64,000 bases of DNA from JAZKGA01 sp040386235 (GTDB lineage Bacteria > Pseudomonadota > Alphaproteobacteria > Micavibrionales > Micavibrionaceae), in assembly GCA_040386235.1 (NCBI GenBank), contig JAZKGA010000001.1, forward strand, positions 806,001-870,000, in the 5' to 3' direction. The notes under the pieces were generated by a model. It was not told the DNA's origin, did no database searches, and saw only the letters and a program-made list of their open reading frames with translations. A program made the position numbers and the translations under genes. Position 1 is the stretch's first letter; each line of letters begins with the position of its first letter. This document shows positions 53,135 to 62,841 of the stretch, piece by piece.

Positions 53135-55219
53135 TTAACCAGATAATAAAAGCGAGAGGGCCGTATCGCGGCGATGAAGGGCCAGCAGTGTTTGCAAGGC
53201 GCGGCCCTGTGGCGATACCAGATGCGGGTCGCGGGACAGGATATAGCGGGCGGCATCGCGCGCAATTTCGAATAACGGGCGGTGCACGACAAAATCCACC
53301 ATCCGGAAATCAGGCAGGCCGGATTGCCGTGTGCCAAGCATATCGCCGCTGCCGCGCAATTCCATATCTTTTTCGGCCAGCAGGAACCCATCCTCGCTGT
53401 CCCGCATCATCTGCAGGCGCGCCCGTGCCGTTTCCGAGACGGGATTGTGGTACAGCAGGACGCAATGTGATGCCGCACTGCCCCGTCCAACACGACCGCG
53501 CAGCTGGTGCAGCTGCGCCAGGCCGAACCGTTCGGCATGTTCGATCACCATCACCGTCGCGCTGGGGACGTTCACCCCGACCTCAATTACCGTTGTCGCC
53601 ACCAGAATGCGGGTACGGCCATTCATGAAATCGGCCATTGCCGCATCTTTTTCGCTGTCTTTCATCTGGCCGTGGATCAGGCCGACCTCTGCGCTGCCAA
53701 AATGCTGCTGCAAATCCGCATGGCGTGCGGTCGCCGCGGCCAGGCTCATAATCTCGGATTCTTCCACCAGCGGGCAAACCCAGTAAATCTGCGCCCCTTG
53801 GGTAATATGCCGTGCCAGGCCGGCAATCAATTCGCCCATACGGTCGGCGGATATCAGGCGCGTATCAATCTTTTGCCGGCCTGGCGGCTTGCCATCCAGT
53901 TTCGATACATCCATATCGCCATACAGTGTCAGGGCCAGTGTGCGCGGGATCGGCGTCGCGGTCATCACCAGGACGTCATTCTGCAGCCCCTTGGCGGAAA
54001 GTTGCAGGCGTTGATGCACGCCGAAACGGTGTTGTTCATCAATCACGGCCAGCCCAAGGTTTTGAAACGCCACCTGATCCTGAAACAACGCATGGGTGCC
54101 GATAATGATATCCGCCATCCCGTCGCGGATTTGTTTTAATAACAGGGTACGCGTTTTCCCCTTATCACGTCCGGTCAGGCACACAACGCGAACGCCCAGC
54201 GGCGCCAGCAAAGGTTGCAGTGTGGTTGCATGTTGCCGCGCCAGGATTTCAGTCGGTGCCATCAACGCGCCCTGTGCCCCGCTATCAACCGCGTTCATCA
54301 AGGCCAGCGCGGCGACAATCGTTTTGCCACTTCCGACATCACCCTGTAACAGGCGCAGCATCCTGGTGGACGCCGCCATATCGGTGTCGATCTGCGCCAG
54401 AACATGCGTCTGCGCGTGGGTCAGGGTAAAGGGCAGGGCGGCCAGTAACGCCTGTCGTTTTGGACCATGGGTGGTGAACGACACACCGCGCGGTGCGGTC
54501 ATATGTGTGCGGACCAGGGCCAAACCCAATTGATGCGCCAGTAATTCATCAAACGCCAGGCGGGTGCGGGCCGGTGCGTCGGCCTGAATATCGGCATTCC
54601 GCGTCGGGCTGTGCAGGGCGTTTAAAGCCTGGCCCAATCCTGGCCATTTATGCTGACCCAGCAGCGTCGCATCCAGCCATTCGGCGGGCATTTCCACCTT
54701 TTGCAGCGCGGTGCCAATCACATCGCGCAGGATACGGGTGGTAATCCCTTGTGTCAGCGGATAAATCGGCTCCAGCTGCGTGTCGTTATCCGGTTTGGCG
54801 GGGACGGGGGTTTTGACGACCTCTGGATGAATGATCTGCCACTGGATATTGTATTTATCAATCGTGCCGGCCACCGTGACTTGTTTTTGCAGTGGCAGGA
54901 TTTTTTCCAGGAACGGTTTATTGGCGTTGAAGAAAACCAGATGAACACTGTTCCCCGCCGTATCGACCGCATGTACGCGCGTCGGCGCGCCACGACGAAA
55001 GGCGTGCGCATGTTTCAGGATATGCAGGCTTAATTGTACCTGCTGCCCAGCCTGCGCTGTACTGACATCGGACAGAGATTGTCGCGCGATGGTGTCGATC
55101 GGGGCGTGGGTCAACAGATCGAACACCCGGTCGCCACCCACCAAATGCGCCAGCGGTTTCAACAGGCGGGCATTCATCCCGCTTAAATGCTGAAGACTGT
55201 CGCTTAAATTCAGGGGCAT
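53135..55219 (-). CDS. recG: ATP-dependent DNA helicase RecG
   Basis: A 694-residue helicase. It has an N-terminal wedge (OB-fold region about 50-170), Walker A LQGDVGSGKT near residue 293, the DEQH box in VIDEQHRFGVHQR, and helicase C motifs (HGQMKDSEKDAAM, QLRGRVGRGS). It remodels stalled forks. The start is ATG 55219 (MPLNLSD); it overlaps the end of the DUF2157 gene by 10 bases, so the two are probably one operon. Confidence 0.95.
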   Translation of the reverse strand: MPLNLSDSLQHLSGMNARLLKPLAHLVGGDRVFDLLTHAPIDTIARQSLSDVSTAQAGQQVQLSLHILKHAHAFRRGAPTRVHAVDTAGNSVHLVFFNANKPFLEKILPLQKQVTVAGTIDKYNIQWQIIHPEVVKTPVPAKPDNDTQLEPIYPLTQGITTRILRDVIGTALQKVEMPAEWLDATLLGQHKWPGLGQALNALHSPTRNADIQADAPARTRLAFDELLAHQLGLALVRTHMTAPRGVSFTTHGPKRQALLAALPFTLTHAQTHVLAQIDTDMAASTRMLRLLQGDVGSGKTIVAALALMNAVDSGAQGALMAPTEILARQHATTLQPLLAPLGVRVVCLTGRDKGKTRTLLLKQIRDGMADIIIGTHALFQDQVAFQNLGLAVIDEQHRFGVHQRLQLSAKGLQNDVLVMTATPIPRTLALTLYGDMDVSKLDGKPPGRQKIDTRLISADRMGELIAGLARHITQGAQIYWVCPLVEESEIMSLAAATARHADLQQHFGSAEVGLIHGQMKDSEKDAAMADFMNGRTRILVATTVIEVGVNVPSATVMVIEHAERFGLAQLHQLRGRVGRGSAASHCVLLYHNPVSETARARLQMMRDSEDGFLLAEKDMELRGSGDMLGTRQSGLPDFRMVDFVVHRPLFEIARDAARYILSRDPHLVSPQGRALQTLLALHRRDTALSLLLSG

Positions 55220-56160
55220 GATTTGGTGTGCGGCCACAGACGCTGAACAATCAGGGCCAGGGCCATCATCACAACGCCCATGCCCATAACCGCGAACGGC
55301 CAGCTCAATGTGTCTTTAAAATAAAAGCTGGCGAAATGCATCATGCTGGCGAAAATCTGAACCGCGCCCCAGAACAGCAGCAGGCCACGCCCCAGTGTTG
55401 CGCCCAAACCCATCAAACAAATGCCAAATACCAGCAACAGCAGGTTCCAGCCTGCCAAAGCGTCCAGCTGGCTCCATATCACAGCAGTCAGGGCGGTAAG
55501 GGCCGCAACATCTGCCAGCACGGACAGGCGCACGAACCCGCGCGCAATCAACGCGCGTCCGGCGGCCACATTACCGACCGCGATCATGGTCATGATCACC
55601 GTGTCCGGCACATGCGCCCATTCAAACAGGCGAATAACAGTACTGTTGCCCCATAACCAGGTCACGAGGATTGTTTCAGCCTGAACCCGTCGGGCCACCA
55701 GGAACAGTAAGGGTAGTAACGCAACGCCAAACCCGATAAAAAGGCGCGCGGCGAAATCAGGCAGCAAGGGCTCCAGCCCCTCTGATATCCCGTGGGTCAT
55801 CAAAATGGCACTGGTCAGGATCAGTAACAGGAACGGCAGGCTTGCCTCCGCCTTCAACCGCATCTGCCACAGGCCAGCGGCGACGAAGCCCGCCAGGCCG
55901 GTGCCGACGGTGGTGGTCAGGCGCAGGACGGGCGACATATCCTCCCATTGCAGGGCCAGCATGGCAAAGAAGCCGGACACAAGCGCCGCCAAGCCCAGTA
56001 ATTGTAATAGAGACACAAGGCTGAAAGGCAGCAAAGGCGTGGCGGCATAACGGGCCGCAAATTGTTGCGCCGTAATATCGTTTTTGGCCAGCCGCGCCAG
56101 GCAGTCAGTCATCGCTTTCTGTTGTGCGGGGGTGAAGTCATCGTGGGTCTTTTTTTGCAT
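55210..56160 (-). CDS. DUF2157-type polytopic membrane protein
   Basis: A 316-residue protein with a short cytoplasmic N-terminal part (about 1-50, THDDFTPAQQKAMTD) followed by some ten hydrophobic helices. It resembles the DUF2157 family of unknown function. Start at ATG 56160 (MQKKTHDD) is preferred; the upstream frame runs into the divergent sdhE. Its neighbour recG overlaps it by 10 bases, but no functional tie is known. Confidence 0.75.
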   Translation of the reverse strand: MQKKTHDDFTPAQQKAMTDCLARLAKNDITAQQFAARYAATPLLPFSLVSLLQLLGLAALVSGFFAMLALQWEDMSPVLRLTTTVGTGLAGFVAAGLWQMRLKAEASLPFLLLILTSAILMTHGISEGLEPLLPDFAARLFIGFGVALLPLLFLVARRVQAETILVTWLWGNSTVIRLFEWAHVPDTVIMTMIAVGNVAAGRALIARGFVRLSVLADVAALTALTAVIWSQLDALAGWNLLLLVFGICLMGLGATLGRGLLLFWGAVQIFASMMHFASFYFKDTLSWPFAVMGMGVVMMALALIVQRLWPHTKSCP

Positions 56161-56184
56161 GGAAAATAGTGTATAGAAAACGGC

Positions 56185-56475
56185 ATGGTTGACCAGTCTG
56201 AAAATCATGCCCCCCCCCTGACCGACGATCATCGCCGGCTGATTTTCCGGGCGTGGCATCGCGGCACGCGGGAAATGGACTTGCTGATCGGCAGTTTCGC
56301 CGATGCGCATGTGCCGCCTATGGATGCGGTCGCCCTGGCTGAGTTTACCGACATACTGGGTGAACCCGATCCTGATTTATATGACTGGATTTCAGGGCGC
56401 ACAACGCCGCCAGCCACGCGCCACGGCCCGGTATTTGACCGCCTGCTGACCCATTGTTTCGCCAAGCGGACATGA
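56185..56475 (+). CDS. sdhE: Succinate dehydrogenase assembly factor SdhE
   Basis: A 96-residue small protein with the SdhE/SDHAF2 motif RRLIFRAWHRGTREMDLLIG (about 17-36), which includes the RGxxE element needed for covalent flavinylation of SdhA. It is divergent from the DUF2157 gene, and its stop overlaps the mfd ATG (ATGA). Co-location with mfd is frequent in alphaproteobacteria. Confidence 0.93.
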   Translation: MVDQSENHAPPLTDDHRRLIFRAWHRGTREMDLLIGSFADAHVPPMDAVALAEFTDILGEPDPDLYDWISGRTTPPATRHGPVFDRLLTHCFAKRT

Positions 56476-59400
56476 CCGCGCTTAAAACAATTTATGGCGT
56501 GCCCGAGGGGCAGGATGCGCGATTCTTGGCGACCCAGGCTAGGGCTGCGATGGCGGATGATGCCTGCGTCGTTTATATCGGCGTCGATATGCCGGTGCTA
56601 AGCGAACTGGCGCAGCAGATCGCCTTTTTCGCGCCGGACGTGCAGATATGCCTTCTGCCACCTTGGGATTGCCTGCCTTATGACCGCGTATCCCCAACGC
56701 CCGACGTGACGGCGGCGCGGGTGGCCGCGCTGGTGACACTTCTTGACTGGCAGGCGCAAAGCAAACGCGCGCCGCGCCTGCTGCTGACCACCCATGCGGC
56801 GTGGGGTCAGCATGTGATGGCACCGGACACGTTACGACGCGCGACATTGTTGGTCCGATCAGCACAGAAAATCGACCGAGATCAATTGTCCCGCTTCCTG
56901 GCGGATAACGGTTATCACCGCACCGACACGGTGCGGGATGCAGGGGAATATGCCATGCGCGGCAGTATTATCGACCTGTTTCCCACCGGATACGACGCGC
57001 CGGTTCGGATTGATATGTTCGGGGACGAGGTTGAAACACTGAAATCTTTTGATCCGGCAACACAGGTCAGCACGGGTAAGCTGCCGGAATTGCGGCTGTT
57101 GCCCGCCACGGAATACACGTTGGATGAAAACAGCATTCAGGTGTTCCGCACCGGATATCGTGCCTTGGTCGGCGTGCCGTCGCCCAATGATCCGCTTTAT
57201 GCCGCTGTGTCCGAAGGGCGTGCGTCGCCTGGGATTGAACATTGGCTGCCGCTGTTTCACCCCGCAATGGCGACCGTTGGTGATTATTTGCCGCGCGGTG
57301 CCGCTGTTTACACCACGCCTGCTGCCTTGGCTGCGCAGGAAGAGCGTACGAGGCAAATCACCGATTTTTACCAGGCGCGCAAGATGCTGGAAGATGTGGG
57401 GCGCGGCAAAACATCACGGAAAGCGGCGGGGCAGGACATCTCGCTTAGCGGCGCATCATACCATCCCTTACCGCCAGAGAGGCTGTATAACCTGACCGAC
57501 AGCTGGGCTGCACAGGTCACGCAGTTGATATCCAGTGGCGGCAACGACGATTCCACCTTACGGGATGAGGGCGCGCGCCGGGGCGCCGATTTCACGGCCC
57601 AGCGGGCGCAAAGCGGTAAAGGCGCGGATGTGATGTCTGCTGTGGCGGCCCATATTGCCCAGTTGCGGGCTGGCGGGCGGCGCGTGATACTGGCCAGCTA
57701 TACAGAAGGATCGCGCGACCGGCTTATGCAAATGCTGCTGGCCGCCGGGTTTGCAAATCTTGAGAAAGTGACAAATTTTCAACAGGTTGGAAAACTGTCC
57801 ACGCAATCCACATCATGCGTGGTATTGCCACTTGAGCACGGTTTTATCGCTCCTGACCTGGCCATATTGACTGAACAGGATATTCTGGGTGACCGCATCG
57901 TCCGCAGTGGGTCGGCGCGGCGGGCCAAGGCTGAAAACATATTGCGGGAAGTATCGTCATTGCAGGAAGGCGATTTAATCGTCCACGCCGATCATGGGAT
58001 TGGCCGCTTCCTGGGACTTGAGACGCTGAAAGCCGGCGGGGTGTTCCATGACTGCCTGAAATTGGAATACGATGGTGGTGACAAGCTGTATATGCCGGTT
58101 GAGAATATCGACATCCTGTCACGTTTCGGCAGCGACGAAGGGACCGTTGCACTCGACCGTCTGGGCGGCGCAGGTTGGCAGGCACGCAAAGCACGCGTTA
58201 AGGCTAACGTCCTGGAAATGGCCGAAGGATTGCTGGCGATCGCCGCGGCGCGAACCCTGCGTGAGGCGGACAAATTAAGCATTCCCGACACGCAATATCA
58301 TGATTTCGTCGCCCGCTTCCCTTACCATGAAACGGAAGACCAGCTGCGCGCGATTGGCGACGTTCTGGACGATCTGGGCAAAGGGTCGCCGATGGACCGC
58401 CTGGTGTGTGGCGATGTCGGTTTTGGGAAGACCGAGGTCGCCTTGCGCGCCGCCTATGTTGCGGCTCTGGCCGGCGCACAGGTTGCGGTTTTGGCACCAA
58501 CCACGTTGCTGGCGCGTCAGCATGTTGAGACGTTTACGCGCCGCTTTGCAGGGTCGGGCCTGCAGATCGGGCAATTGTCACGGATGGTGAACGCGGCGGA
58601 TCAAAAGCGGACGCGGGCGGCCCTGGCCGACGGCACGCTGAATATTGTTATCGGTACGCATGCCATTCTGGCCGAAAGCTTGAAATTCGCGCATCTGGGC
58701 CTGTTGATTGTGGATGAGGAACAGAAGTTTGGCGTGAAGCAAAAGGAAAGGCTGAAGACGTTGAAAAACACCGTTCACGTCCTGACCCTGACCGCGACAC
58801 CTATTCCGCGTACGCTGCAAATGGCGTTGACGGGCGTGCGCGATCTATCTTTGATGACCACGCCGCCGGTGGATCGCCTGGCCATTCGTACCGCCGTTCT
58901 GCCGTATGACAAGCTGGTGATCCGAGAGGCAATTCTGCGTGAACATTATCGTGGTGGCCAAACATTTTATGTCTGCCCCCGCATTACCGATATGGAGGAG
59001 TTGGACGCGCAGCTGGCCGAACTGGTGCCGGATGTCAAACGCATTACCGCGCATGGTCAGATGACGCCAGAAATGCTTGAGGAGCGGATGAGCGCGTTCT
59101 ATGACGGGCAATACGGCATCCTGCTGGCCACCAATATCATTGAAAGCGGGCTGGATATTCCGACCGCGAACACAATCATCGTGCATCGCGCCGACATGTT
59201 CGGCCTGTCGCAACTGTATCAAATGCGTGGGCGCGTTGGCCGATCCAAACTCCGCGCCTATGCCTATCTGACCTATCCGGCGGCGCAGCGGTTGAACAAG
59301 ACGGCGCAGAAACGCCTACATGTCATGGAAACGCTGGATACGCTGGGGGCTGGGTTCCAGCTGGCCAGCCACGATATGGACATTCGCGGCGCGGGCAATT

Positions 59401-59975
59401 TGCTGGGTGACGCGCAATCCGGCCATATCCGAGAGGTGGGCGTTGAACTGTACCAGAAAATGCTGGAAGAAGCGGTGGCCGCGTGCAAAGCGGGCGTCAG
59501 TATGGATGCGGTGGCCAGTGAGGATTGGTCGCCCCAGATCAATCTGGGCATGTCGGTCCTGATCCCTGAAAGCTATGTTGAGGATCTGGCCGTGCGGATG
59601 AGCCTGTATCGCCGCCTGGCGGAAATGGCGGATGCGCAGGCGGTTGAGGCGTTTGCAGCCGAGCTGATCGACCGGTTTGGCGCCCTGCGGCCTGAGGTTG
59701 AAAACCTGCTGGAAGTCGTGAAGATCAAAATTGCCTGTAAAGCCCTGCATATTGCGAAGGTTGAGGCCGGCCCACGCGGCGCGGTGATCGGATTTTACAA
59801 GGATGCACCGCCGCATCCGGACCGCATTCTGGCCTGGCTTGATACCAGGCGCGGCCTGGTCAAATTGCGCCCGGATCAAAAGCTCAGCTTCCTTGGTGCG
59901 CTGGACACCGCCTCACAACGCGTCACGGCAATCCGCAACCTGCTGCGCGATCTGAACCAGTTTATCAGCATCTAA
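56472..59975 (+). CDS. mfd: Transcription-repair coupling factor Mfd
   Basis: A 1167-residue translocase. It has a UvrB-like N-part with the UvrA-binding module (about 1-340), a CarD-like RNA polymerase interaction domain (HADHGIGRFLGLETL, about 500-560), a RecG-like motor with Walker A GDVGFGKTE near residue 647 and DEEQ in VDEEQKFGV near 747, the TRG-type QMRGRVGRSK, and a C-terminal TRCF domain. It removes stalled polymerase and recruits UvrA. ATG 56472 overlaps the sdhE stop; the earlier frame start is within sdhE. Confidence 0.96.
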   Translation: MTALKTIYGVPEGQDARFLATQARAAMADDACVVYIGVDMPVLSELAQQIAFFAPDVQICLLPPWDCLPYDRVSPTPDVTAARVAALVTLLDWQAQSKRAPRLLLTTHAAWGQHVMAPDTLRRATLLVRSAQKIDRDQLSRFLADNGYHRTDTVRDAGEYAMRGSIIDLFPTGYDAPVRIDMFGDEVETLKSFDPATQVSTGKLPELRLLPATEYTLDENSIQVFRTGYRALVGVPSPNDPLYAAVSEGRASPGIEHWLPLFHPAMATVGDYLPRGAAVYTTPAALAAQEERTRQITDFYQARKMLEDVGRGKTSRKAAGQDISLSGASYHPLPPERLYNLTDSWAAQVTQLISSGGNDDSTLRDEGARRGADFTAQRAQSGKGADVMSAVAAHIAQLRAGGRRVILASYTEGSRDRLMQMLLAAGFANLEKVTNFQQVGKLSTQSTSCVVLPLEHGFIAPDLAILTEQDILGDRIVRSGSARRAKAENILREVSSLQEGDLIVHADHGIGRFLGLETLKAGGVFHDCLKLEYDGGDKLYMPVENIDILSRFGSDEGTVALDRLGGAGWQARKARVKANVLEMAEGLLAIAAARTLREADKLSIPDTQYHDFVARFPYHETEDQLRAIGDVLDDLGKGSPMDRLVCGDVGFGKTEVALRAAYVAALAGAQVAVLAPTTLLARQHVETFTRRFAGSGLQIGQLSRMVNAADQKRTRAALADGTLNIVIGTHAILAESLKFAHLGLLIVDEEQKFGVKQKERLKTLKNTVHVLTLTATPIPRTLQMALTGVRDLSLMTTPPVDRLAIRTAVLPYDKLVIREAILREHYRGGQTFYVCPRITDMEELDAQLAELVPDVKRITAHGQMTPEMLEERMSAFYDGQYGILLATNIIESGLDIPTANTIIVHRADMFGLSQLYQMRGRVGRSKLRAYAYLTYPAAQRLNKTAQKRLHVMETLDTLGAGFQLASHDMDIRGAGNLLGDAQSGHIREVGVELYQKMLEEAVAACKAGVSMDAVASEDWSPQINLGMSVLIPESYVEDLAVRMSLYRRLAEMADAQAVEAFAAELIDRFGALRPEVENLLEVVKIKIACKALHIAKVEAGPRGAVIGFYKDAPPHPDRILAWLDTRRGLVKLRPDQKLSFLGALDTASQRVTAIRNLLRDLNQFISI

Positions 59976-60089
59976 ACATGCAAACGATAAATTTAACGCC
60001 TTGCCCCATGCTGATAACTTGAGAATGCCAGTTTTATGTGTGGGCAGAAAAGGAAGAAACATGTCCTGTCGTACATCAATGTTTGTTAT

Positions 60090-60200
60090 TCAATGCACTC
60101 GATAGTCCGCAAATGCCGTTCTTTCAATTTCTTTACCGACTTCCTTGCCAAGCCAATATCCGCCAATAGTCATAGGAATATAACCAGTATTATTATTCAT
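60090..60200 (-). CDS. Putative 36-residue small protein
   Basis: A short frame, MNNNTGYIPMTIGGYWLGKE and 16 more residues, lying in the 296-base gap between mfd and metG on the other strand. AAAAGG lies next to the ATG, closer than ideal. The composition (Gly, Tyr, Lys, Glu) looks protein-like and the region is AT-rich. It could be a relic; translation is unproven. Confidence 0.3.
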   Translation of the reverse strand: MNNNTGYIPMTIGGYWLGKEVGKEIERTAFADYRVH

Positions 60201-60213
60201 CCTTTTACCGCAA

Positions 60214-60242
60214 TTGAGTCGGTCGGGGAATTCGTGTACAAA
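60214..60242 (+). promoter_or_regulatory. metG promoter
   Basis: TTGAGT (60214-60219), a 17-base spacer and TACAAA (60237-60242), 30 bases before the metG ATG. The predicted start is near 60249. Confidence 0.5.
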
Positions 60243-60271
60243 AATCCCTTAGCTGTTTTCACGAGGGATTT
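60242..60271 (+). promoter_or_regulatory. Inverted repeat covering the metG ribosome site
   Basis: Perfect 8-bp repeat AAATCCCT / AGGGATTT around a 14-base loop. The right arm holds the GAGGG ribosome site and ends at the ATG. If the left arm is transcribed it would hide the site; the promoter placed at 60214-60242 would start inside or after that arm. Confidence 0.4.
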
Positions 60272-61981
60272 ATGCGTCACCTAATCACATCCGCCTTGCC
60301 GTACATTAATGGGATCAAGCATTTGGGCAATCTGGCCGGGTCGATGTTACCTGCCGATGTTCATGCACGTTTCTTACGCGCCCAGGGCAAAGAGGTTGTG
60401 TTTATATGCGCAACGGATGAACACGGCACACCGGCCGAACTGGCCGCGGCAGAGGCCGGGCAAAGCGTGGCCGAATACTGCACGGAACAGCACCAGATTC
60501 AGGGCGACATTTACAAAGCCTTCAACCTGTCATTCGACGGGTTCGGCCGCACATCCGCCCCTGAGAATAAAGAATTAACCCAGCATTTCTGTCGCCAGCT
60601 GGAAAAGAACGGTTATATTACCGAGAAATCGACGAAGCAGGTCTATGCCGTTGACGACAAACGTTTCCTGCCCGACCGCTATGTCGAAGGGACCTGCCCG
60701 AAATGCGGCTATGCCAACGCGCGCGGCGATCAGTGTGATAGTTGCGGCACATTACTGGACCCCGTCGATTTGATTAATCCGCGGTCCAAAATTACCGGAT
60801 CGACCAATATTGAATTACGCGACACCGCGCATTTGTTTTTACAGCAGCCATTGCTGGCAGGCGAAGTGGAAAAATGGGTTGACGTATCGACTGGCTGGTC
60901 GCCGCTGACCACCTCTATCGCCCGCAAATGGTTGAATGAAGGGTTGCAGGAACGCTCAATCACCCGCGATCTGGAATGGGGTGTGAAGGTCACGGATGTT
61001 GACGGCAATCCACGCCAAGGCTTTGAAGACAAGGTATTTTACGTCTGGTTTGACGCGCCTATCGGATATATCGGCGCGACCCAGGAATGGGCGACGGCGA
61101 CGGGCAATGACTGGCAGTCCTGGTGGCGATTGGACCACGGCGCGAAGGATGTCGAATACATCCAGTTCATGGGTAAAGATAATGTGGCGTTTCATACGGT
61201 CAGTTTTCCGGTTACCATTTTAGGATCGGGTGAGCCATGGAAATTGGTTGACCGGATCAAGGCCTTTAACTGGGTCAACTGGTACGGCGATAAATTCTCA
61301 ACGTCCCAAAAACGCGGCGTGTTTATGGATCAGGCGTTGGAATTACTGCCGCCCGATTACTGGCGCTGGTATTTGATGGTGAATGCGCCAGAGGGCAACG
61401 ATTTTGCTTTTACCTGGGAAACCTTCCAGGCAACGATCAATGGCGACCTGGGTAACACGCTGGGCAACCTGGTTAACCGCATTGCCAAATTCTGTGAAAG
61501 CAAGTTTGACGGCGTCATCCCGGATGGTGGGACAGACGGCCCGCTGGAGGAACAGCTGTACAAGGACGTTGCAGAAAAGATGGCGGCTTTGACGCAACAT
61601 CATGCGGATATTAATATCCGTAAGGCGGCCCTGGAAACCCGCGCCCTTTGGGTGCTGGGCAACGAATATTTGGCGCAGGCCGCGCCGTGGACGACGATTA
61701 AGGCTGATCCAGCCCAGGCGGCGGTGGCGGTTCGTACCGCGTTAAACCTGTGTGTCATGCTGGCTGTGATTTCCGAGCCGTATATTCCGGCAACGTCGCG
61801 GACAATCCTGTCGCATCTTGGGTTTAACGATCTGCCTTATGGCTGGCCGACAGGGGATATCAAGGCTTTGCTGCAAACCTTGGCGCCTGGGACGACCATC
61901 ACCGCACCGCCTGTGTTGTTTACCCGGATCGAAGATGAATGGGTCAAAGAACAAGCGGTGCGTTTCGGCGGCGCACAATAG
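60272..61981 (+). CDS. metG: Methionyl-tRNA synthetase
   Basis: A 569-residue class I synthetase. The HIGH-type motif HLGN lies at residues 17-20, followed by a zinc knuckle (CPKC...CDSC, about 142-160) and a KMSKS equivalent KFSTSQKRG near residue 340. An anticodon-binding helical domain forms the C-terminal part. There is no C-terminal dimerisation (Trbp) domain. It charges tRNA-Met for initiation and elongation. The S-T-S-Q form of the KMSKS loop is unlike the usual KMSKS/KISKS and marks a distinct MetRS branch. A strong GAGGG ribosome site precedes the ATG. Confidence 0.95.
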   Translation: MRHLITSALPYINGIKHLGNLAGSMLPADVHARFLRAQGKEVVFICATDEHGTPAELAAAEAGQSVAEYCTEQHQIQGDIYKAFNLSFDGFGRTSAPENKELTQHFCRQLEKNGYITEKSTKQVYAVDDKRFLPDRYVEGTCPKCGYANARGDQCDSCGTLLDPVDLINPRSKITGSTNIELRDTAHLFLQQPLLAGEVEKWVDVSTGWSPLTTSIARKWLNEGLQERSITRDLEWGVKVTDVDGNPRQGFEDKVFYVWFDAPIGYIGATQEWATATGNDWQSWWRLDHGAKDVEYIQFMGKDNVAFHTVSFPVTILGSGEPWKLVDRIKAFNWVNWYGDKFSTSQKRGVFMDQALELLPPDYWRWYLMVNAPEGNDFAFTWETFQATINGDLGNTLGNLVNRIAKFCESKFDGVIPDGGTDGPLEEQLYKDVAEKMAALTQHHADINIRKAALETRALWVLGNEYLAQAAPWTTIKADPAQAAVAVRTALNLCVMLAVISEPYIPATSRTILSHLGFNDLPYGWPTGDIKALLQTLAPGTTITAPPVLFTRIEDEWVKEQAVRFGGAQ

Positions 61982-62025
61982 TTTCACTCTTGCCAGACTC
62001 ATACGCGGCTTCGTAGCATGGCGGG

Positions 62026-62841
62026 ATGAAAAAGCTGCGCATCCTGCAGGTCTCTGCCACCCCGCCGCATATCCATGCCGGGGATGGCAAGCGTCAGTGG
62101 ATGGATGACACGCATCAAAGCTTTGCCTATCGCTGCCTGCCGCTGTCTATTGCCAACACCCATGGGTGGGAGGTCCGGTGCCATGCGGGTTTCCGGGTTT
62201 ACTGGACGGGTGGAAACGCCGAAAGCGACCTGTTGATACAGGCCACGGACAGCGCGCCGGCGGCCCTGCTGCCCACCAATATTTTTGGCCATGGCATTCT
62301 GACCTTCCACATTCATGCGTTGATTGAGACTGACCCTGGCTGGAACATCATGTGTATGGGGCCGCCGAACATGCCAAAGGACGGCATTGCGCCGTTGACG
62401 GGCGTGATTGAAACCGACTGGTCGCCATATACTTTCACCATGAACTGGAAAGTGACGCGGGCCCACAGCTGGATCCATTTTGCAAAAGACGAACCTTATG
62501 CGTTCCTGATGCCCGTGCCACGCAACGGGGTTGAGGATTTTCAGCCAACCCTGGAAATGATTGACCCAAGCAGTGAGAAGGGGCGGCAGCATTTCACCTG
62601 GACCGCCAGCCGTACCGCCTTTAACAAGGATTTGAAGCAGGAGGGGTCCCAGGCGCAACAGGATAAGTGGCAGAAATACTATTATCTTGGCAAAACCCCC
62701 GGCGGGGATGAGGTCACGCTGACACCGCCCCACACGATTAAACAGCGGCTGCGCCCGCTGAAAGATCTGCGCACCGATGCGGGCCGCAAGGCCGTCGATG
62801 CCATGTACCGTTCCATATCACAACAGGAGACACCCAAATGA
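62026..62841 (+). CDS. DUF6065 family protein
   Basis: A 271-residue soluble protein rich in aromatic residues, with several conserved-looking His/Trp/Pro patterns (HGWEVRCHAGF, FGHGILTFHIHALIETDPGWN). I recall similar proteins as DUF6065, of unknown function, possibly 2-oxoglutarate dioxygenase or cupin-like by shape. No signal peptide. The stop overlaps the next start (ATGA), linking it to the dehydrogenase gene. Confidence 0.7.
   Translation: MKKLRILQVSATPPHIHAGDGKRQWMDDTHQSFAYRCLPLSIANTHGWEVRCHAGFRVYWTGGNAESDLLIQATDSAPAALLPTNIFGHGILTFHIHALIETDPGWNIMCMGPPNMPKDGIAPLTGVIETDWSPYTFTMNWKVTRAHSWIHFAKDEPYAFLMPVPRNGVEDFQPTLEMIDPSSEKGRQHFTWTASRTAFNKDLKQEGSQAQQDKWQKYYYLGKTPGGDEVTLTPPHTIKQRLRPLKDLRTDAGRKAVDAMYRSISQQETPK

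Noticed and set aside
60036..60284. 82-codon plus-strand frame before metG
   Set aside because: Runs over the metG start, lacks a ribosome site, and its composition is not protein-like.
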